A stretch of DNA of 64,000 nucleotides from positions 310,001-374,000 of the forward strand of contig NZ_KI519422.1 in assembly GCF_000482465.1 (NCBI RefSeq), written 5' to 3'. A model generated the notes under the pieces. That model was not told the DNA's origin. It did no database searches and saw nothing but the letters and a program-made list of their open reading frames with translations. Each line of letters starts with the position of its first letter. Position 1 is the stretch's first letter. Position numbers and translations under genes: made by a program. Below, one piece after another: positions 54,108 to 62,886 of the stretch. Source of the stretch: Runella limosa DSM 17973. Lineage in GTDB: Bacteria > Bacteroidota > Bacteroidia > Cytophagales > Spirosomataceae.

Positions 54108-54722
54108 TTATTTCGGGTAATTAGGATGCGTTTTTACTTTACGGATTTGGCGTAAGTGGCGATCGACGTGTCCCCATTGAAAAATCAACACTTGGTGCAT
54201 ATTTCGGGGGTTGGGAGTACCCGTAAATTCAAAATGTGCCCGCAAATCAGCTTGAGTACTTTCAATAAAGGCAAGATTGATGGCGTGGTTTTGCAAAAAG
54301 AAAGTCAAGTTCTTTCTGCCATCAATAAATCCCGTTGGCTTCGTGAAGTCGGGAGAAGTGTGTTTAGCTTCTTCCATGATAAACTCATGGTAATAGCTGT
54401 CGGGGCGGCTCGTAGCGTTAAGTTCAGGCGTGGGTTTATTCCGAACCCCAATGCTGATTTCACGGTTCCAAATAATTTCCCACAGGGCCAAATGCTCCAC
54501 AATTTCACCGATAGACCAGCGGTCGGCCGACTCGTGAAACGCCCATTGCGCTGGGGTAAGGTTTTGAGTTTCTTTGACCAACTCATCCCGCGTGCGTTTC
54601 ATGTTGTCGAGTGTGTACTGACGGTCAGTAGGGGTCCACAATTTAGCTGCCGTATTTTCTTGTGCTTGTAAAAATGCAACAGTTGTTGCTACTAAAAATA
54701 AACAGGAAAATAGTGTTTTCAT
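54108..54722 (-). CDS. DinB family protein with signal peptide
   Basis: 204 residues: signal peptide (MKTLFSCLFLVATTVAFLQA) and a four-helix DinB-like domain with WSIGEIVEHLALWEIIWNRE and HQVLIFQWGHVDRHLRQIRK, supplying the usual metal-binding histidine trio. DinB-like proteins are thiol-transferase or metal-binding folds; function unknown. Second member of the fold is at 55594-56112, so this may be a small exported set. Confidence 0.85.
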   Translation of the reverse strand: MKTLFSCLFLVATTVAFLQAQENTAAKLWTPTDRQYTLDNMKRTRDELVKETQNLTPAQWAFHESADRWSIGEIVEHLALWEIIWNREISIGVRNKPTPELNATSRPDSYYHEFIMEEAKHTSPDFTKPTGFIDGRKNLTFFLQNHAINLAFIESTQADLRAHFEFTGTPNPRNMHQVLIFQWGHVDRHLRQIRKVKTHPNYPK

Positions 54723-54739
54723 AGAAAATAAGGAGTTGT

Positions 54740-55513
54740 TTAGTTCGCTTTTGCAAATACTTCTCTTAGTTTTCCTTCCCAGCCTTCCTGGATCAGCTTG
54801 CCGTCTTTGAGCGTAATTTTATGCGTTTCGGTTTTTCCTCGTCTCGACATATTCCAGCTCCATAGTTCGTTGGTTTCAGTAAGTGTTTGTCCATCAAACT
54901 GATAGCGAGCTACCCCGCCTCCATCAAACTTTTTATTGACTGCGTCGTAATAAGCAAAAACAACCAGCGGATAGGAGAAGATTTTGACCACAGAAAAACC
55001 TTTGTATTTGCCTTCCCCAAAGCGACTTGTACCACCCCAGTAGCCTTCTTGCATCAACCAAACGCCTTCCAACGCATCGTTTTTGAGTGGCTCCGAAGCA
55101 TTTAGGCGCGTCCTTACTTCGTTGACATCGTAGTTAGGCCATTTGACGGAGTTCATTTTTCCGTATTGATGGTATTCTTCTTTGCTGACTTTGTAATTCA
55201 TGGTGTAAACACTACCCACGGCGGTAGAGTCCCACGAGTAGTAGTCCACGTATTCGTTGTATTTGCCATTTTTTAAGTCGTATCGTCCACCACAGATTCC
55301 GTTTAGTTCCTTATTGCCAGGTCGAAGTTTTGCGTTAAACCAATACCCATTTTTAAACACCTTAACGTCGAGGCTTTCGTCGGAGATTGTCCATTCTTTG
55401 GCGTCACCGTATTTCTTTTTTGTCATTTTAAACGAACCATTCAGCGCTTCAACGGGGTCGTCGCCGACAAAAGAAAAACAAACAGGAAGGAAAAGTAAAA
55501 GCAACTTTTTCAT
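54740..55513 (-). CDS. Exported protein of unknown function, lipocalin-like repeats
   Basis: 257 residues from M13 of the longest frame, chosen because MKKLLLLFLPVCFSFV is a signal peptide. Two similar halves: EALNGSFKMTKKKYGDAKEW and ALEGVWLMQEGYWGGTSRFG, each followed by beta strands (VFKNGYWFNAKLRPGNKELN; VVKIFSYPLVVFAYYDAVNK). The repeated layout suggests two lipocalin-like barrels. It lies between the two DinB genes on the same strand. Confidence 0.65.
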   Translation of the reverse strand: MKKLLLLFLPVCFSFVGDDPVEALNGSFKMTKKKYGDAKEWTISDESLDVKVFKNGYWFNAKLRPGNKELNGICGGRYDLKNGKYNEYVDYYSWDSTAVGSVYTMNYKVSKEEYHQYGKMNSVKWPNYDVNEVRTRLNASEPLKNDALEGVWLMQEGYWGGTSRFGEGKYKGFSVVKIFSYPLVVFAYYDAVNKKFDGGGVARYQFDGQTLTETNELWSWNMSRRGKTETHKITLKDGKLIQEGWEGKLREVFAKAN

Positions 55514-55593
55514 GTCTCTTTGATAATGAGGGTGATTATAATGACACAAAACTATGGCTGCTTTTATGACTGTGATTGTAAAAAAGCGACTTT

Positions 55594-56112
55594 CTAAAAC
55601 AACCCTTCAGCTGGCGGTTTAATGCCTTTGAGGCGGAGATAAATGGTCGTTTGTCCACGGTGGTGACATACGTGCTCAAACGATTTTGCAAAAACACTTT
55701 CAACCGTTAATTCTTGTCCAAAGACTTTCACTTTTTTCTCAAAATCAGCATCGGGTACGCCTTTCAGTGCCTCAATGGTGAAATCAATGCTTTGCATGAC
55801 CGTTTTGGTGACGGTAGCTTTTGAGTGATCGGCTGATTTCTCGGCCGAACCTTGGTACGGGCTGGCTTTTCCACTGGCGGCAGAAGCAAAGGCGAAGTTG
55901 GCGTCGGCAATGTGCATCATCTGCTGGGCATACGTACGAATCTCTGGCGTAGGTTTAAAGCCATAACCATCGTCGGGCATGGCGGCTAGGTATTCGGTCA
56001 TAAATTTTTTGCCTCGTTCCCAATCGGCTAGCAGACGAGACTTGGCGCTTTGGGCATAACTAAGTTGGCCTAACAAGGCGAATACAGACAGCAGTAATAG
56101 TGACTTTTTCAT
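55594..56112 (-). CDS. DinB family protein with signal peptide (second copy)
   Basis: 172 residues from ATG 56112 (M20 of the open frame; MKKSLLLLSVFALLGQLSYA is a clean signal peptide). A DinB-like helical bundle with YAQQMMHIADANFAFASAAS and FAKSFEHVCHHRGQTTIYLR, the latter providing the metal-binding histidines. It differs substantially from the protein at 54108-54722. The perfect 20-bp hairpin at 56216-56259 lies upstream. Confidence 0.88.
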   Translation of the reverse strand: MKKSLLLLSVFALLGQLSYAQSAKSRLLADWERGKKFMTEYLAAMPDDGYGFKPTPEIRTYAQQMMHIADANFAFASAASGKASPYQGSAEKSADHSKATVTKTVMQSIDFTIEALKGVPDADFEKKVKVFGQELTVESVFAKSFEHVCHHRGQTTIYLRLKGIKPPAEGLF

Positions 56113-56215
56113 GGAATTGGTACGTTTTAAATGTAATGGTAAAAATACTGGGTCGCATCTTTTCGTCATTGTAAAAATGCGACATCTTGTTAGAAAAGGA
56201 TTTGGGGAGTTATTT

Positions 56216-56259
56216 ACAACAACAGGGCCGACTTTCGTAAAAGTCGGCCCTGTTGTTGT
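56216..56259. terminator. Perfect 20-bp stem hairpin
   Basis: The arm 56216-56235 (ACAACAACAGGGCCGACTTT) is exactly complementary to 56240-56259, with a CGTA loop. It lies 20 bp past the DUF2853 stop and is probably its terminator, though no U-run follows on the minus strand. Confidence 0.8.
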
Positions 56260-56279
56260 CAGATTAAAACAAAAGTGTT

Positions 56280-56615
56280 TTAGGAATAGATAGCTTCTTT
56301 TCCGAATTTTTTCACCAAAAGATAGTAAACCACCACGCGGAGCTTGCGGTTTATGCCTTTGAGCGTTGCCATGGTTTCGGCAATGGCAGCATCGAGTTCG
56401 GGGCCATCGGTCAAGCCCAATTTTCCAATCAAGAAGTTTGTTTTTACGCGCTCAAGCTCTTCGGGGTCAGAGGCAGCGACCAATGAAGAATCTAAGTTGT
56501 AAATCGAAGGGCCTAAGCCTTTTGCTACGGCAGAGACAAGCGCTTCGTCAGCGGCAACTCCCACACCCGTAAGTTGTTCGATAGATTTCTCTACTACTTC
56601 GGCAAATGCACTCAT
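56280..56615 (-). CDS. DUF2853 family protein
   Basis: 111 residues, cytosolic. LVSAVAKGLGPSIYNLDSSL, ERVKTNFLIGKLGLTDGPEL and VVVYYLLVKKFGKEAIYS are the conserved stretches of the short helical DUF2853 family, which has a solved fold in related species but no assigned function. It stands alone between the hairpin and the carboxypeptidase-regulatory-like gene. Confidence 0.85.
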   Translation of the reverse strand: MSAFAEVVEKSIEQLTGVGVAADEALVSAVAKGLGPSIYNLDSSLVAASDPEELERVKTNFLIGKLGLTDGPELDAAIAETMATLKGINRKLRVVVYYLLVKKFGKEAIYS

Positions 56616-56701
56616 GGTAATAAAGTCTTTTTGTGGTTAAATTGAATTAGGATATACAAATGAATCGAATAATCGGAAAAAGCTTTGAAAAGTACAACTA
56701 T

Positions 56702-57415
56702 TTAGTGCCTTTTTTTGATTCTTTTGTAAACATTCCAGCATTGGAGTACTTCGTAGGTAAGGTCGTAGTCGGTCGATAAGAGCAAAAACTCTTCGGAGAA
56801 GTCGCAGAAATACCGAAAACGCTCCAAATTTTCGCCACTTAGGTCGGTAGCCTGTCCTGCAATCATCCCAAAACGGTAATTGGCCAAGTCGCGGCGGCGT
56901 TTTTCTTGCATGAGCATTGCTACTTTGCGGTCTTCTTTGGCCGATTTACTAAACAACTCATACAACAACGTAATGGGCGACTGGGCCATGGATACAGCTT
57001 CTCCAAACGATAAATTCTTTTTGGCCTCGGGTTCGGCGAGGACTTGTTTGATTTCCTTTTCGAGTTGCTGCTCGCGTTTGGTGGCCACCCTTACTTCGGG
57101 GAGTTCAATGGCTTTGTCCAGTTTTTTTAAGCGAAAGACGATTTCGTCGGCATTTCCATTCCAACGAAAAGCCCCCCGCTCGTGGGTGAGGCTGGCAATC
57201 TCAATCGAATCTCCCACCGAAGCATCCAAAAAGAACACGCCTTCTTTATTGGTGCGGGTCATGTCGCGGTTTTTGAGGTTGGTAATGGTCGCTAAATTTA
57301 CTCCTTTACCCGTAGCGGAATCCAACACTTTACCCAAAACATATCCCTTTTGGGCAAAGGTTTGTCCAGTTAATATACAAAAGAAGAAGAAGCAATAATA
57401 TTTAAAGTGATTCAC
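56702..57415 (-). CDS. Carboxypeptidase-regulatory-like exported protein
   Basis: 237 residues: signal peptide (MNHFKYYCFFFFCILTGQTF), a carboxypeptidase-regulatory-like beta-sandwich at about 22-95 (GYVLGKVLDSATGKGVNLAT, RTNKEGVFFLDASVGDSIEI), then a charged helical region (LEKEIKQVLAEPEAKKNLSF). It is a common Bacteroidota envelope protein of unknown role. 39 bp separate it from the next gene upstream. Confidence 0.8.
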   Translation of the reverse strand: MNHFKYYCFFFFCILTGQTFAQKGYVLGKVLDSATGKGVNLATITNLKNRDMTRTNKEGVFFLDASVGDSIEIASLTHERGAFRWNGNADEIVFRLKKLDKAIELPEVRVATKREQQLEKEIKQVLAEPEAKKNLSFGEAVSMAQSPITLLYELFSKSAKEDRKVAMLMQEKRRRDLANYRFGMIAGQATDLSGENLERFRYFCDFSEEFLLLSTDYDLTYEVLQCWNVYKRIKKRH

Positions 57416-57454
57416 AGGTATAACAGGGACGGAAATAGACTTAACGCCTGAAAG

Positions 57455-57886
57455 TTACAAATGTTGTTTGTTGTCTAAAAGCCATTGGCGATAATCGCCG
57501 TGCTTAATTTGGACAAAAGCGTCTGTGGGTTGGCAATACAGATAGGACCAAGCGAGTTGTACCTGCCCAGTTTCGAGTAAAACAGGAATAGGTTCGCGTA
57601 CGTATTCGGGCTGAGAATCATGAATGCCCTCATAGTAGTCGAGGCTGGGAATAACGGCGTTAAAGTCTGAAATTTCCCAAACTTCCCCGTAAACAATGCC
57701 TTTATAATGAGGGAGAAACAGGGCGCCAGGGTAACTTCCCAAGTCGAAAAGCTTACCCGTAAACGAGGCTTTTCCTTGCCAATGGGCGTTTTTGCGTAAC
57801 TTTTTTGCAAACGGATTGGTGAATCCCTGCATGAGGGTGCCGTAAACAAATAGGAGCGAAGTGGAAACCGATTGATTAGTAGTCAT
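57455..57886 (-). CDS. Gamma-glutamylcyclotransferase-like (GGCT/AIG2) protein
   Basis: 143 residues, cytosolic. The VYGTLMQGF motif near residue 14 binds the substrate in this fold, GSYPGALF and PSLDYYEGI follow, with the acidic catalytic residue in the DYYEG segment. Family members cyclise gamma-glutamyl peptides or amines to release 5-oxoproline. It is 5 bp from the DUF481-like gene upstream, in the same unit. Confidence 0.85.
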   Translation of the reverse strand: MTTNQSVSTSLLFVYGTLMQGFTNPFAKKLRKNAHWQGKASFTGKLFDLGSYPGALFLPHYKGIVYGEVWEISDFNAVIPSLDYYEGIHDSQPEYVREPIPVLLETGQVQLAWSYLYCQPTDAFVQIKHGDYRQWLLDNKQHL

Positions 57887-57891
57887 GTAGG

Positions 57892-58725
57892 CTAGTTTTC
57901 AATGGAAAGCCCAAACGTCCAGCGAAAATCGTTTGATTGCCGTCCTGGCACAACGTAGCTTTCGTAGGCATCTTCAAATTTTGTGCGCAGGCTAATGTTT
58001 TTGTTTAAGCGATAGGCCAAAACGAGGGTGCTGCTCCAGCGAAAATTGTTGGGCATCGAAATCGCAGGTTGTAAAAACAACACACTATTGATGGTAAAAC
58101 GTCCCGACGACCCAGGGGAAAATTCTCCAAAAAAGCGAGTCGAATTTCGCCATACATCAATGTCGGTACGTTCGAGAAAATCGGTATTTTCGTGTAGAAT
58201 CAAATTGGTTATCGAAAGATAAGCGCGTTTTTTCTGAATGATTTTTACCCCGACACCCGCGCCTTGCGACCAGCGGTTGTTGATGTGTCGCAAATTACTG
58301 CGTTCCCAAGCTACAAAACCCAGCCCATAAACGATTTTTTGGTGCCAAAGCGAAGCGCGTAAATCGGCGTTAAACTCTCGTTCGGTGAGCTGGCCGCCTT
58401 GTTTTCCATAGACAAACGACGGGCTACTTGATAGCTTAAATTTGGAATTAGGTTTCCAATCCAACGCACTCGAAAATTGCAAGAGCAAGCGCTGAACGTT
58501 ACCCGTCGAAGCGGTTCCGTCAGCGTTAAACTTTTGGTAAAAATGATTACTGCTGTCTTGATCGGCCTCAGCGACGGCATAGTTGGGGTCTTCGTCCTCT
58601 TCATCGCCCGTCGAAGTTGCAGGCTGAGTAGGTGGCGCTGTTTGTAAAGTATCAGGGACTTGGGCAAAAGAAGGCTGTGAGTACAGCCCTAAAATGAGTA
58701 GGGGAAAATAAATGATACGATTCAT
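57892..58725 (-). CDS. DUF481 family outer-membrane protein
   Basis: 277 residues from ATG 58725 (M34 of the open frame), because MNRIIYFPLLILGLYSQPSF is a signal peptide. The mature protein is a beta-barrel: SALDWKPNSKFKLSSSPSFV, GVKIIQKKRAYLSITNLILH and LRTKFEDAYESYVVPGRQSN. DUF481 proteins are small salt-induced-type outer-membrane barrels of unknown function. The tandem repeat array (58837-59020) sits upstream. Confidence 0.75.
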   Translation of the reverse strand: MNRIIYFPLLILGLYSQPSFAQVPDTLQTAPPTQPATSTGDEEDEDPNYAVAEADQDSSNHFYQKFNADGTASTGNVQRLLLQFSSALDWKPNSKFKLSSSPSFVYGKQGGQLTEREFNADLRASLWHQKIVYGLGFVAWERSNLRHINNRWSQGAGVGVKIIQKKRAYLSITNLILHENTDFLERTDIDVWRNSTRFFGEFSPGSSGRFTINSVLFLQPAISMPNNFRWSSTLVLAYRLNKNISLRTKFEDAYESYVVPGRQSNDFRWTFGLSIEN

Positions 58726-58836
58726 GTAGCTCAAAGATTGACTACAAAAGTAACTCAAAACTTGAAAGTTGGGTTGCACTTGTTGCGTTGTTATGCTTCC
58801 GCACGGGCGCCCCATCCAAAACAAAAATTAAAAAAA

Positions 58837-59020
58837 CTACAAACGTTGCGCCTCTACCGAGGCTATTTTGAATTTCTACAAACGTTGCGCCTCTACGAGG
58901 CTATTTTGAATTTCTACAAATGTTGTGCCTCTACGAGGCTATTTTGAATTTCTACAAATGTTGCGTCTCTACCGAGGCTATTTTGAATTTCTACAAACGT
59001 TGCGCCTCTACCGAGGCTAC
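58837..59020. repeat. Tandem array, family B in opposite orientation: 38/39-bp period, five units
   Basis: Units start at 58837, 58876, 58914, 58952 and 58991. Each begins CTACAAAYGTTGCGCCTCTA, then (C)CGAGGCTATTTTGAATTT. This is the reverse complement of the 11154-11443 unit core (CTACAAATGTTGCGCCTCGC CGAGGCT), with shorter AT linkers. It covers the 311-bp gap 58726-59036; the first 110 bp of that gap show nothing else. Confidence 0.95.
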
Positions 59021-59036
59021 TTTTAAATCCTTAAAA

Positions 59037-60128
59037 TTAGGGTGTTGGGGTTAGCCAGAGTTTGCTGTTGACCAAAGGAAGATAATTTGTGCTAACTAAC
59101 CAGTAAAAACCTTCGGGTACGTTGGTTTGGAGAATGTATTCATCAAAACCCGTCGAAACCCAGCCAAATGGAATCTCTTGACCCAGCATCGACACAAGCT
59201 TTAGGTCGGTGGGGTGAAGTTTGTGTAGTCGAATCCGAATGGATTGGGCCGAAGTTGGGTTTTCAAATACCCATATTTGGGGCTGTTCGGGTTCAATTTT
59301 TACGGCAATAATTTTAGAAAACTCCGTACTTCCATCTAAGTCTGTTTGGCGGAGGCGGTAATAGTTGATGCCCACCAGAGGTGTTAGGTCTGCAAATTGG
59401 TATGTAGTTTGGGTCAAATGGTCGCCTCGGGAAGGCGTTCGGCCAATGGTTACAAACTCTTTTAAATCTGCACTCCGTTGAATGTCGAAATGAGAGGAAT
59501 TGCGTTCCCATGCCGTCCCCCAATTGAGTTCAATTTGATTTAAAAACGCTTTCCCTTGAAAATGAGTCAGTTCTACAGGTAGTGGATTGAGAATGACCGT
59601 GCCGTTGATGCGTAGATTGTCGAGGCGAAGTGCCCCTTGGCTGCTGGTGGCGGCATAGCCATAAATGCGAAAGGTGATGGTTCCTTGGGCGTCGTTAATA
59701 AAAAGAGGAGCGTTTAATCCCGCAAAACCCGAACCCACGGCAGACGTACCGAGGTTGTTGGAGAAATTATCTTGACTAGAACGCACCGCAATTTGGTTGG
59801 GGCCGTCGGTGGTGCGGTTGAAACTAAAGGAAATCGAAGAAAGCGAAAAACGGTAGTTGGGAGATGTCACCGAAACTTCGGCATAATCAGTGGAACTCAG
59901 CTCGCCCGTAGGCCAAAACTGAAGACTCACGGCATCGCCCGTTTGTCCTGCGGGATAGCCCAAAAGCCGCACTCCAGTAATGTTTAAAGAAGAAACGCTG
60001 ATGTTGGGGTTGTTGCTGTTGCCATTGGAATTGTTTTCAAAATCCCACGACGCCGTAAACGAAAGCTGCGCCGACGAAACATACGACAACAAACAACCGA
60101 GAATGAGTAAGTAGCTTTTGATACGCAT
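59037..60128 (-). CDS. Secreted protein with T9SS-type C-terminal region
   Basis: 363 residues. Signal peptide (YLLILGCLLSYVSSAQ), a beta-sandwich domain (about 20-180: FTASWDFENNSNGNSNNPN ... TFRIYGYAATSSQGALRLD), then LPVELTHFQGKAFLNQIELN and ERNSSHFDIQRSADLKEF, a fibronectin-like module that in Bacteroidota precedes the type IX secretion sorting region. The C-terminus (GQEIPFGWVSTGFDEYILQT ... GFYWLVSTN) fits a type A sorting domain, loosely. Surface-exported; ligand unknown. Confidence 0.75.
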   Translation of the reverse strand: MRIKSYLLILGCLLSYVSSAQLSFTASWDFENNSNGNSNNPNISVSSLNITGVRLLGYPAGQTGDAVSLQFWPTGELSSTDYAEVSVTSPNYRFSLSSISFSFNRTTDGPNQIAVRSSQDNFSNNLGTSAVGSGFAGLNAPLFINDAQGTITFRIYGYAATSSQGALRLDNLRINGTVILNPLPVELTHFQGKAFLNQIELNWGTAWERNSSHFDIQRSADLKEFVTIGRTPSRGDHLTQTTYQFADLTPLVGINYYRLRQTDLDGSTEFSKIIAVKIEPEQPQIWVFENPTSAQSIRIRLHKLHPTDLKLVSMLGQEIPFGWVSTGFDEYILQTNVPEGFYWLVSTNYLPLVNSKLWLTPTP

Positions 60129-60217
60129 AAACCAAGTCGTTTAAACAAGAAGAATCTCTACCTGCTTAAAAGACTTGATTCTGAAAGAAAAGTAACGAAG
60201 TGCCTGAAAAACAACGC

Positions 60218-61054
60218 TTACAATTTTTTCGCTTGGTTCCAGTACTCGTCCATTTCGGCGAGGGTCATTTCGTGGAGTTGTTTGCCATCGGCCCGCGATT
60301 GACTTTCGAGGTAATTGAAGCGCTTGATAAATTTCTTATTGGTACGTTCGAGGGCTGTTTCGGGGTTAATATCAATAAAACGAGCGTAATTGACGAGCGA
60401 GAACAACAAATCGCCAAATTCACCTTCGGCTTTTTCGGCGTCGATGACGGAGTTGTCTTCGGCGTTAAAATGCTCCTTAAACTCGGCCATTTCTTCTTCC
60501 ACCTTTTCCCACACTTGCTGTTTTTCTTCCCAGTCAAAACCCGCCCCGCGCGCTTTTTCCTGAATCCGCATTGCTTTTACCAGCGCAGGCAACGATTGAG
60601 GGACACCCCCTAGCACTGATTTTTTACCGTTGCCCTCTTTGAGTTTGATTTGTTCCCAGTTTTGCTTTACTTTTTCTTCGGTATCGGCCTCTACATCGCC
60701 ATAAATATGGGGGTGGCGCACGATGAGTTTTTCACAAATACCGTGCAAAACGCTCTTAATGTCAAAGCGGTACGTCGCGCCGTTCGCCATTTCAGAGCCG
60801 ATTTTGGCATAAAAAACCATGTGAAGTAACAAATCGCCAAGCTCTTTTTCGATTTCGGGCAAGTCGTTTTCCAAAATAGCATCCGAAAGCTCGTACGTTT
60901 CTTCGATGGTCAAATGGCGTAAACTCTCTAAGGTTTGCTTCTTGTCCCACGGGCATTTGGCGCGCAGGTCGTCCATGATGTTTAATAATCGGTCGAAAGC
61001 GAGCAATTGTTCTACACGTTCGGGAGAAATATCAGCAAGTGTACGGGTTTCCAT
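60218..61054 (-). CDS. mazG: Nucleoside triphosphate pyrophosphohydrolase MazG
   Basis: 278 residues, the usual MazG length. CPWDKKQTLESLRHLTIEET with the EExxE metal motif (IEETYELSDAI) near residue 50, then GDLLLHMVFYAKI and the second repeat EEKQQVWEKVEEEMAEFKEH with GEFGDLLFSLVNYARF. It hydrolyses (d)NTPs to NMP and PPi, a house-cleaning role. It follows 11 bp after the M20 peptidase gene and is in the same unit. Confidence 0.93.
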   Translation of the reverse strand: METRTLADISPERVEQLLAFDRLLNIMDDLRAKCPWDKKQTLESLRHLTIEETYELSDAILENDLPEIEKELGDLLLHMVFYAKIGSEMANGATYRFDIKSVLHGICEKLIVRHPHIYGDVEADTEEKVKQNWEQIKLKEGNGKKSVLGGVPQSLPALVKAMRIQEKARGAGFDWEEKQQVWEKVEEEMAEFKEHFNAEDNSVIDAEKAEGEFGDLLFSLVNYARFIDINPETALERTNKKFIKRFNYLESQSRADGKQLHEMTLAEMDEYWNQAKKL

Positions 61055-61065
61055 AAGTTTAAATT

Positions 61066-62151
61066 CTATAAAATCACCTCTTCCAACATCTTGATGTACT
61101 GAACAATACCTTCCTCAATTTCGTGGAGGTAAATAAATTCATCGGCCGTGTGCGAACGCCCCGAGTGGCCTGGTCCCATTTTGAGCGATGGGCAGTCGAT
61201 AAGCGCTTGGTCGGAGGTGGTAGGAGAACCGTAGGTGTTTCTTCCCAAACGAACACCCGCTTGCACAATAGGATGCTCCATCGGAATGCTCGACGGGCGC
61301 AAACGGATAGAACGCGCGGCAATTTCGGATTTGATGTTTTTATTGATAATGTCAATGATTTCTTCCAAAGTATATTGGTCAGTGACGCGGACATCAATGG
61401 TAAATTTGCAGGAATCAGGAACTACGTTGTGCTGCGTCCCTGCGTTGACAATCGTTACTGACATTTTGATGGGGCCGAGCGTAGGAGACACTTTGGGGTA
61501 CTGGTACGAACGAATCCACTGAATGTCGTCAATGGCTTTGTAAATGGCGTTTTCACCTTCTTCGCGCGCCGCGTGCCCCGATTTCCCGTGGGCAATGCAG
61601 TCGAGTACCAAAAGCCCTTTTTCGGCAACGGCCAAGTGCATTTCGGTAGGTTCACCCACGATGGCAAAGTCGATAGGGGGAAGGTCGGGAACTATGAGCT
61701 CAAGGCCCTCGCGTCCCGAAATTTCTTCTTCGGCCGTGGCTGCCATCACAACATTGTACGTCAAATTAGGGTTATCATAAAAGTAACAAAACGTCACGAT
61801 GAGCGAGCACAACGAACCACCCGCGTCGTTGCTTCCCAATCCAAAAAGCTTACCGTCTTTTTCGAGAGGTTCGTACGGGTTGAGCGTCCAAGACGGATTC
61901 GGTTTGACAGTATCGTGGTGAGAGTTGAGTAAAACGGTGGGCTTGCTGGCGTCGAAATAGCGATTATAAGCCCAAATGTTGTTTTTTTTGCGGTGGAACG
62001 GAATCCCTTTGCGTTGGAAGAATGCTTCAATCAAAGCGGCAGTTCCTTCTTCTTCTCGACTAAACGACTGAGTAGAAATCAGTTGTTTAAGTAATGCGAT
62101 GGCCTCTTGCGCAAGCGCGTTAGGCGATAGAGTCATGTTTGTTTCAGACAT
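61066..62151 (-). CDS. M20 family metallopeptidase (N-acyl-amino-acid deacetylase type)
   Basis: 361 residues from ATG 62151 (MSETNMTLSPNALAQE); the frame is open upstream to 62337, but that part is repeat DNA. Zinc ligands: VLLNSHHDTVKPNPS (His and Asp), GSNDAGGSL (bridging Asp), AATAEEEISG (catalytic Glu pair), VGEPTEMHLAV and the final GHSGRSHTADEFIYL. It belongs to the acetylornithine/acetylcitrulline or succinyl-diaminopimelate deacetylase group; in many Bacteroidota the argE-type enzyme acts on N-succinyl or N-acetyl intermediates. It is the first gene of a unit with mazG. Confidence 0.85.
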   Translation of the reverse strand: MSETNMTLSPNALAQEAIALLKQLISTQSFSREEEGTAALIEAFFQRKGIPFHRKKNNIWAYNRYFDASKPTVLLNSHHDTVKPNPSWTLNPYEPLEKDGKLFGLGSNDAGGSLCSLIVTFCYFYDNPNLTYNVVMAATAEEEISGREGLELIVPDLPPIDFAIVGEPTEMHLAVAEKGLLVLDCIAHGKSGHAAREEGENAIYKAIDDIQWIRSYQYPKVSPTLGPIKMSVTIVNAGTQHNVVPDSCKFTIDVRVTDQYTLEEIIDIINKNIKSEIAARSIRLRPSSIPMEHPIVQAGVRLGRNTYGSPTTSDQALIDCPSLKMGPGHSGRSHTADEFIYLHEIEEGIVQYIKMLEEVIL

Positions 62152-62238
62152 AAAAAGCTGTTTTGTCTGCCGCAAAGTTACGCAAAGGGAATGTATAGTT
62201 GACAGCTTACGGGTTAAAATACAATGAATACAGTGGTC

Positions 62239-62326
62239 GTCGGGTTTTGAGAAACCCGACCCACACCGTGTCGAGGGTTTCTCAAAACCCGATGCGCGTC
62301 TGTGTTGAGGGTTTCTCAAAACCCGA
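62239..62326. repeat. Family E: three GGGTTTTGAGAAACCC palindromic repeats
   Basis: 62239-62260 is GTCGGGTTTTGAGAAACCCGAC, a 9-bp stem with TGAG loop. Two further copies at 62275-62292 and 62307-62326 read GGGTTTCTCAAAACCC, so they are inverted relative to the first. They fill the divergent spacer between the M20 gene and the gene at 62349. Confidence 0.85.
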
Positions 62327-62348
62327 CCTCTAATCAATTATTTAAAAA

Positions 62349-62681
62349 ATGAACCAAATAATTTCCTCTGCCGAGCAGTTTCAGAACGAAACGCTTCGGC
62401 CTATTCTCAAAGCACAAAATGAGTTGTTGGTGAGTCTATTTCGCCATTACCTTCAAAAGCGAAAAATAGCGTTTGAGCGGTTTTCGCCCGAAGATCAATT
62501 GGCTCATATCGAGCAGATTATTCGTAAAGATTTGCAATTTAGGAGCCTGTTGTTGGGAACAATTGTAGGCCATTTAAACCCAGCGCAATACCTGATTTTT
62601 CTTCAAGACGAAGAAGAACTCAATCGCCGAACCATCAATATGTTGATTCGTAGGTTGCAGAGTCAATTGGTCGTGAGTTAG
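62349..62681 (+). CDS. Small helical protein of unknown function
   Basis: 110 residues, cytosolic. NETLRPILKAQNELLVSLFRHYLQKRKI at about 14-41 (split here for length), then IIRKDLQFRSLLLGTIVGHL and INMLIRRLQS. Similar short proteins in Bacteroidota are often labelled glyoxalase, but I see no glyoxalase motif. Its stop overlaps the end of the XRE gene on the other strand by 4 bp (convergent). Function unknown. Confidence 0.7.
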   Translation: MNQIISSAEQFQNETLRPILKAQNELLVSLFRHYLQKRKIAFERFSPEDQLAHIEQIIRKDLQFRSLLLGTIVGHLNPAQYLIFLQDEEELNRRTINMLIRRLQSQLVVS

Positions 62682-62884
62682 TCGGGGACGTATTCCAAAA
62701 TATCTCCAGGTTGACATTGTAAAGCTTTACACAGCGCTTCTAAGGTCGAAAACCGAACCGCTTTGGCTTTACCCGTCTTCAAAATGGAAAGATTGGCGAG
62801 CGTTATGTCAACTTTTTCGGCAAGTTCGGTAAGTGACATTTTACGCTTTGCCATCATTACATCTACGTTTACGACAATTGGCAT
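62678..62884 (-). CDS. XRE/Cro family helix-turn-helix protein
   Basis: 68 residues. The helix-turn-helix is at about 13-57: KMSLTELAEKVDITLANLSI, LKTGKAKAVRFSTLEALCKA, then QPGDILEYV. This is the small YozG-like subtype that normally accompanies DUF2975 membrane proteins. It starts 2 bp after the DUF2975 stop, so the two are coupled. It probably represses its own unit. Confidence 0.88.
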   Translation of the reverse strand: MPIVVNVDVMMAKRKMSLTELAEKVDITLANLSILKTGKAKAVRFSTLEALCKALQCQPGDILEYVPD

Positions 62885-62886
62885 GA

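Noticed and set aside
62152-62337. 62-residue N-terminal extension of the M20 peptidase
   Set aside because: It reads through family E repeats; MSETNMTLS at 62151 gives the usual family length.
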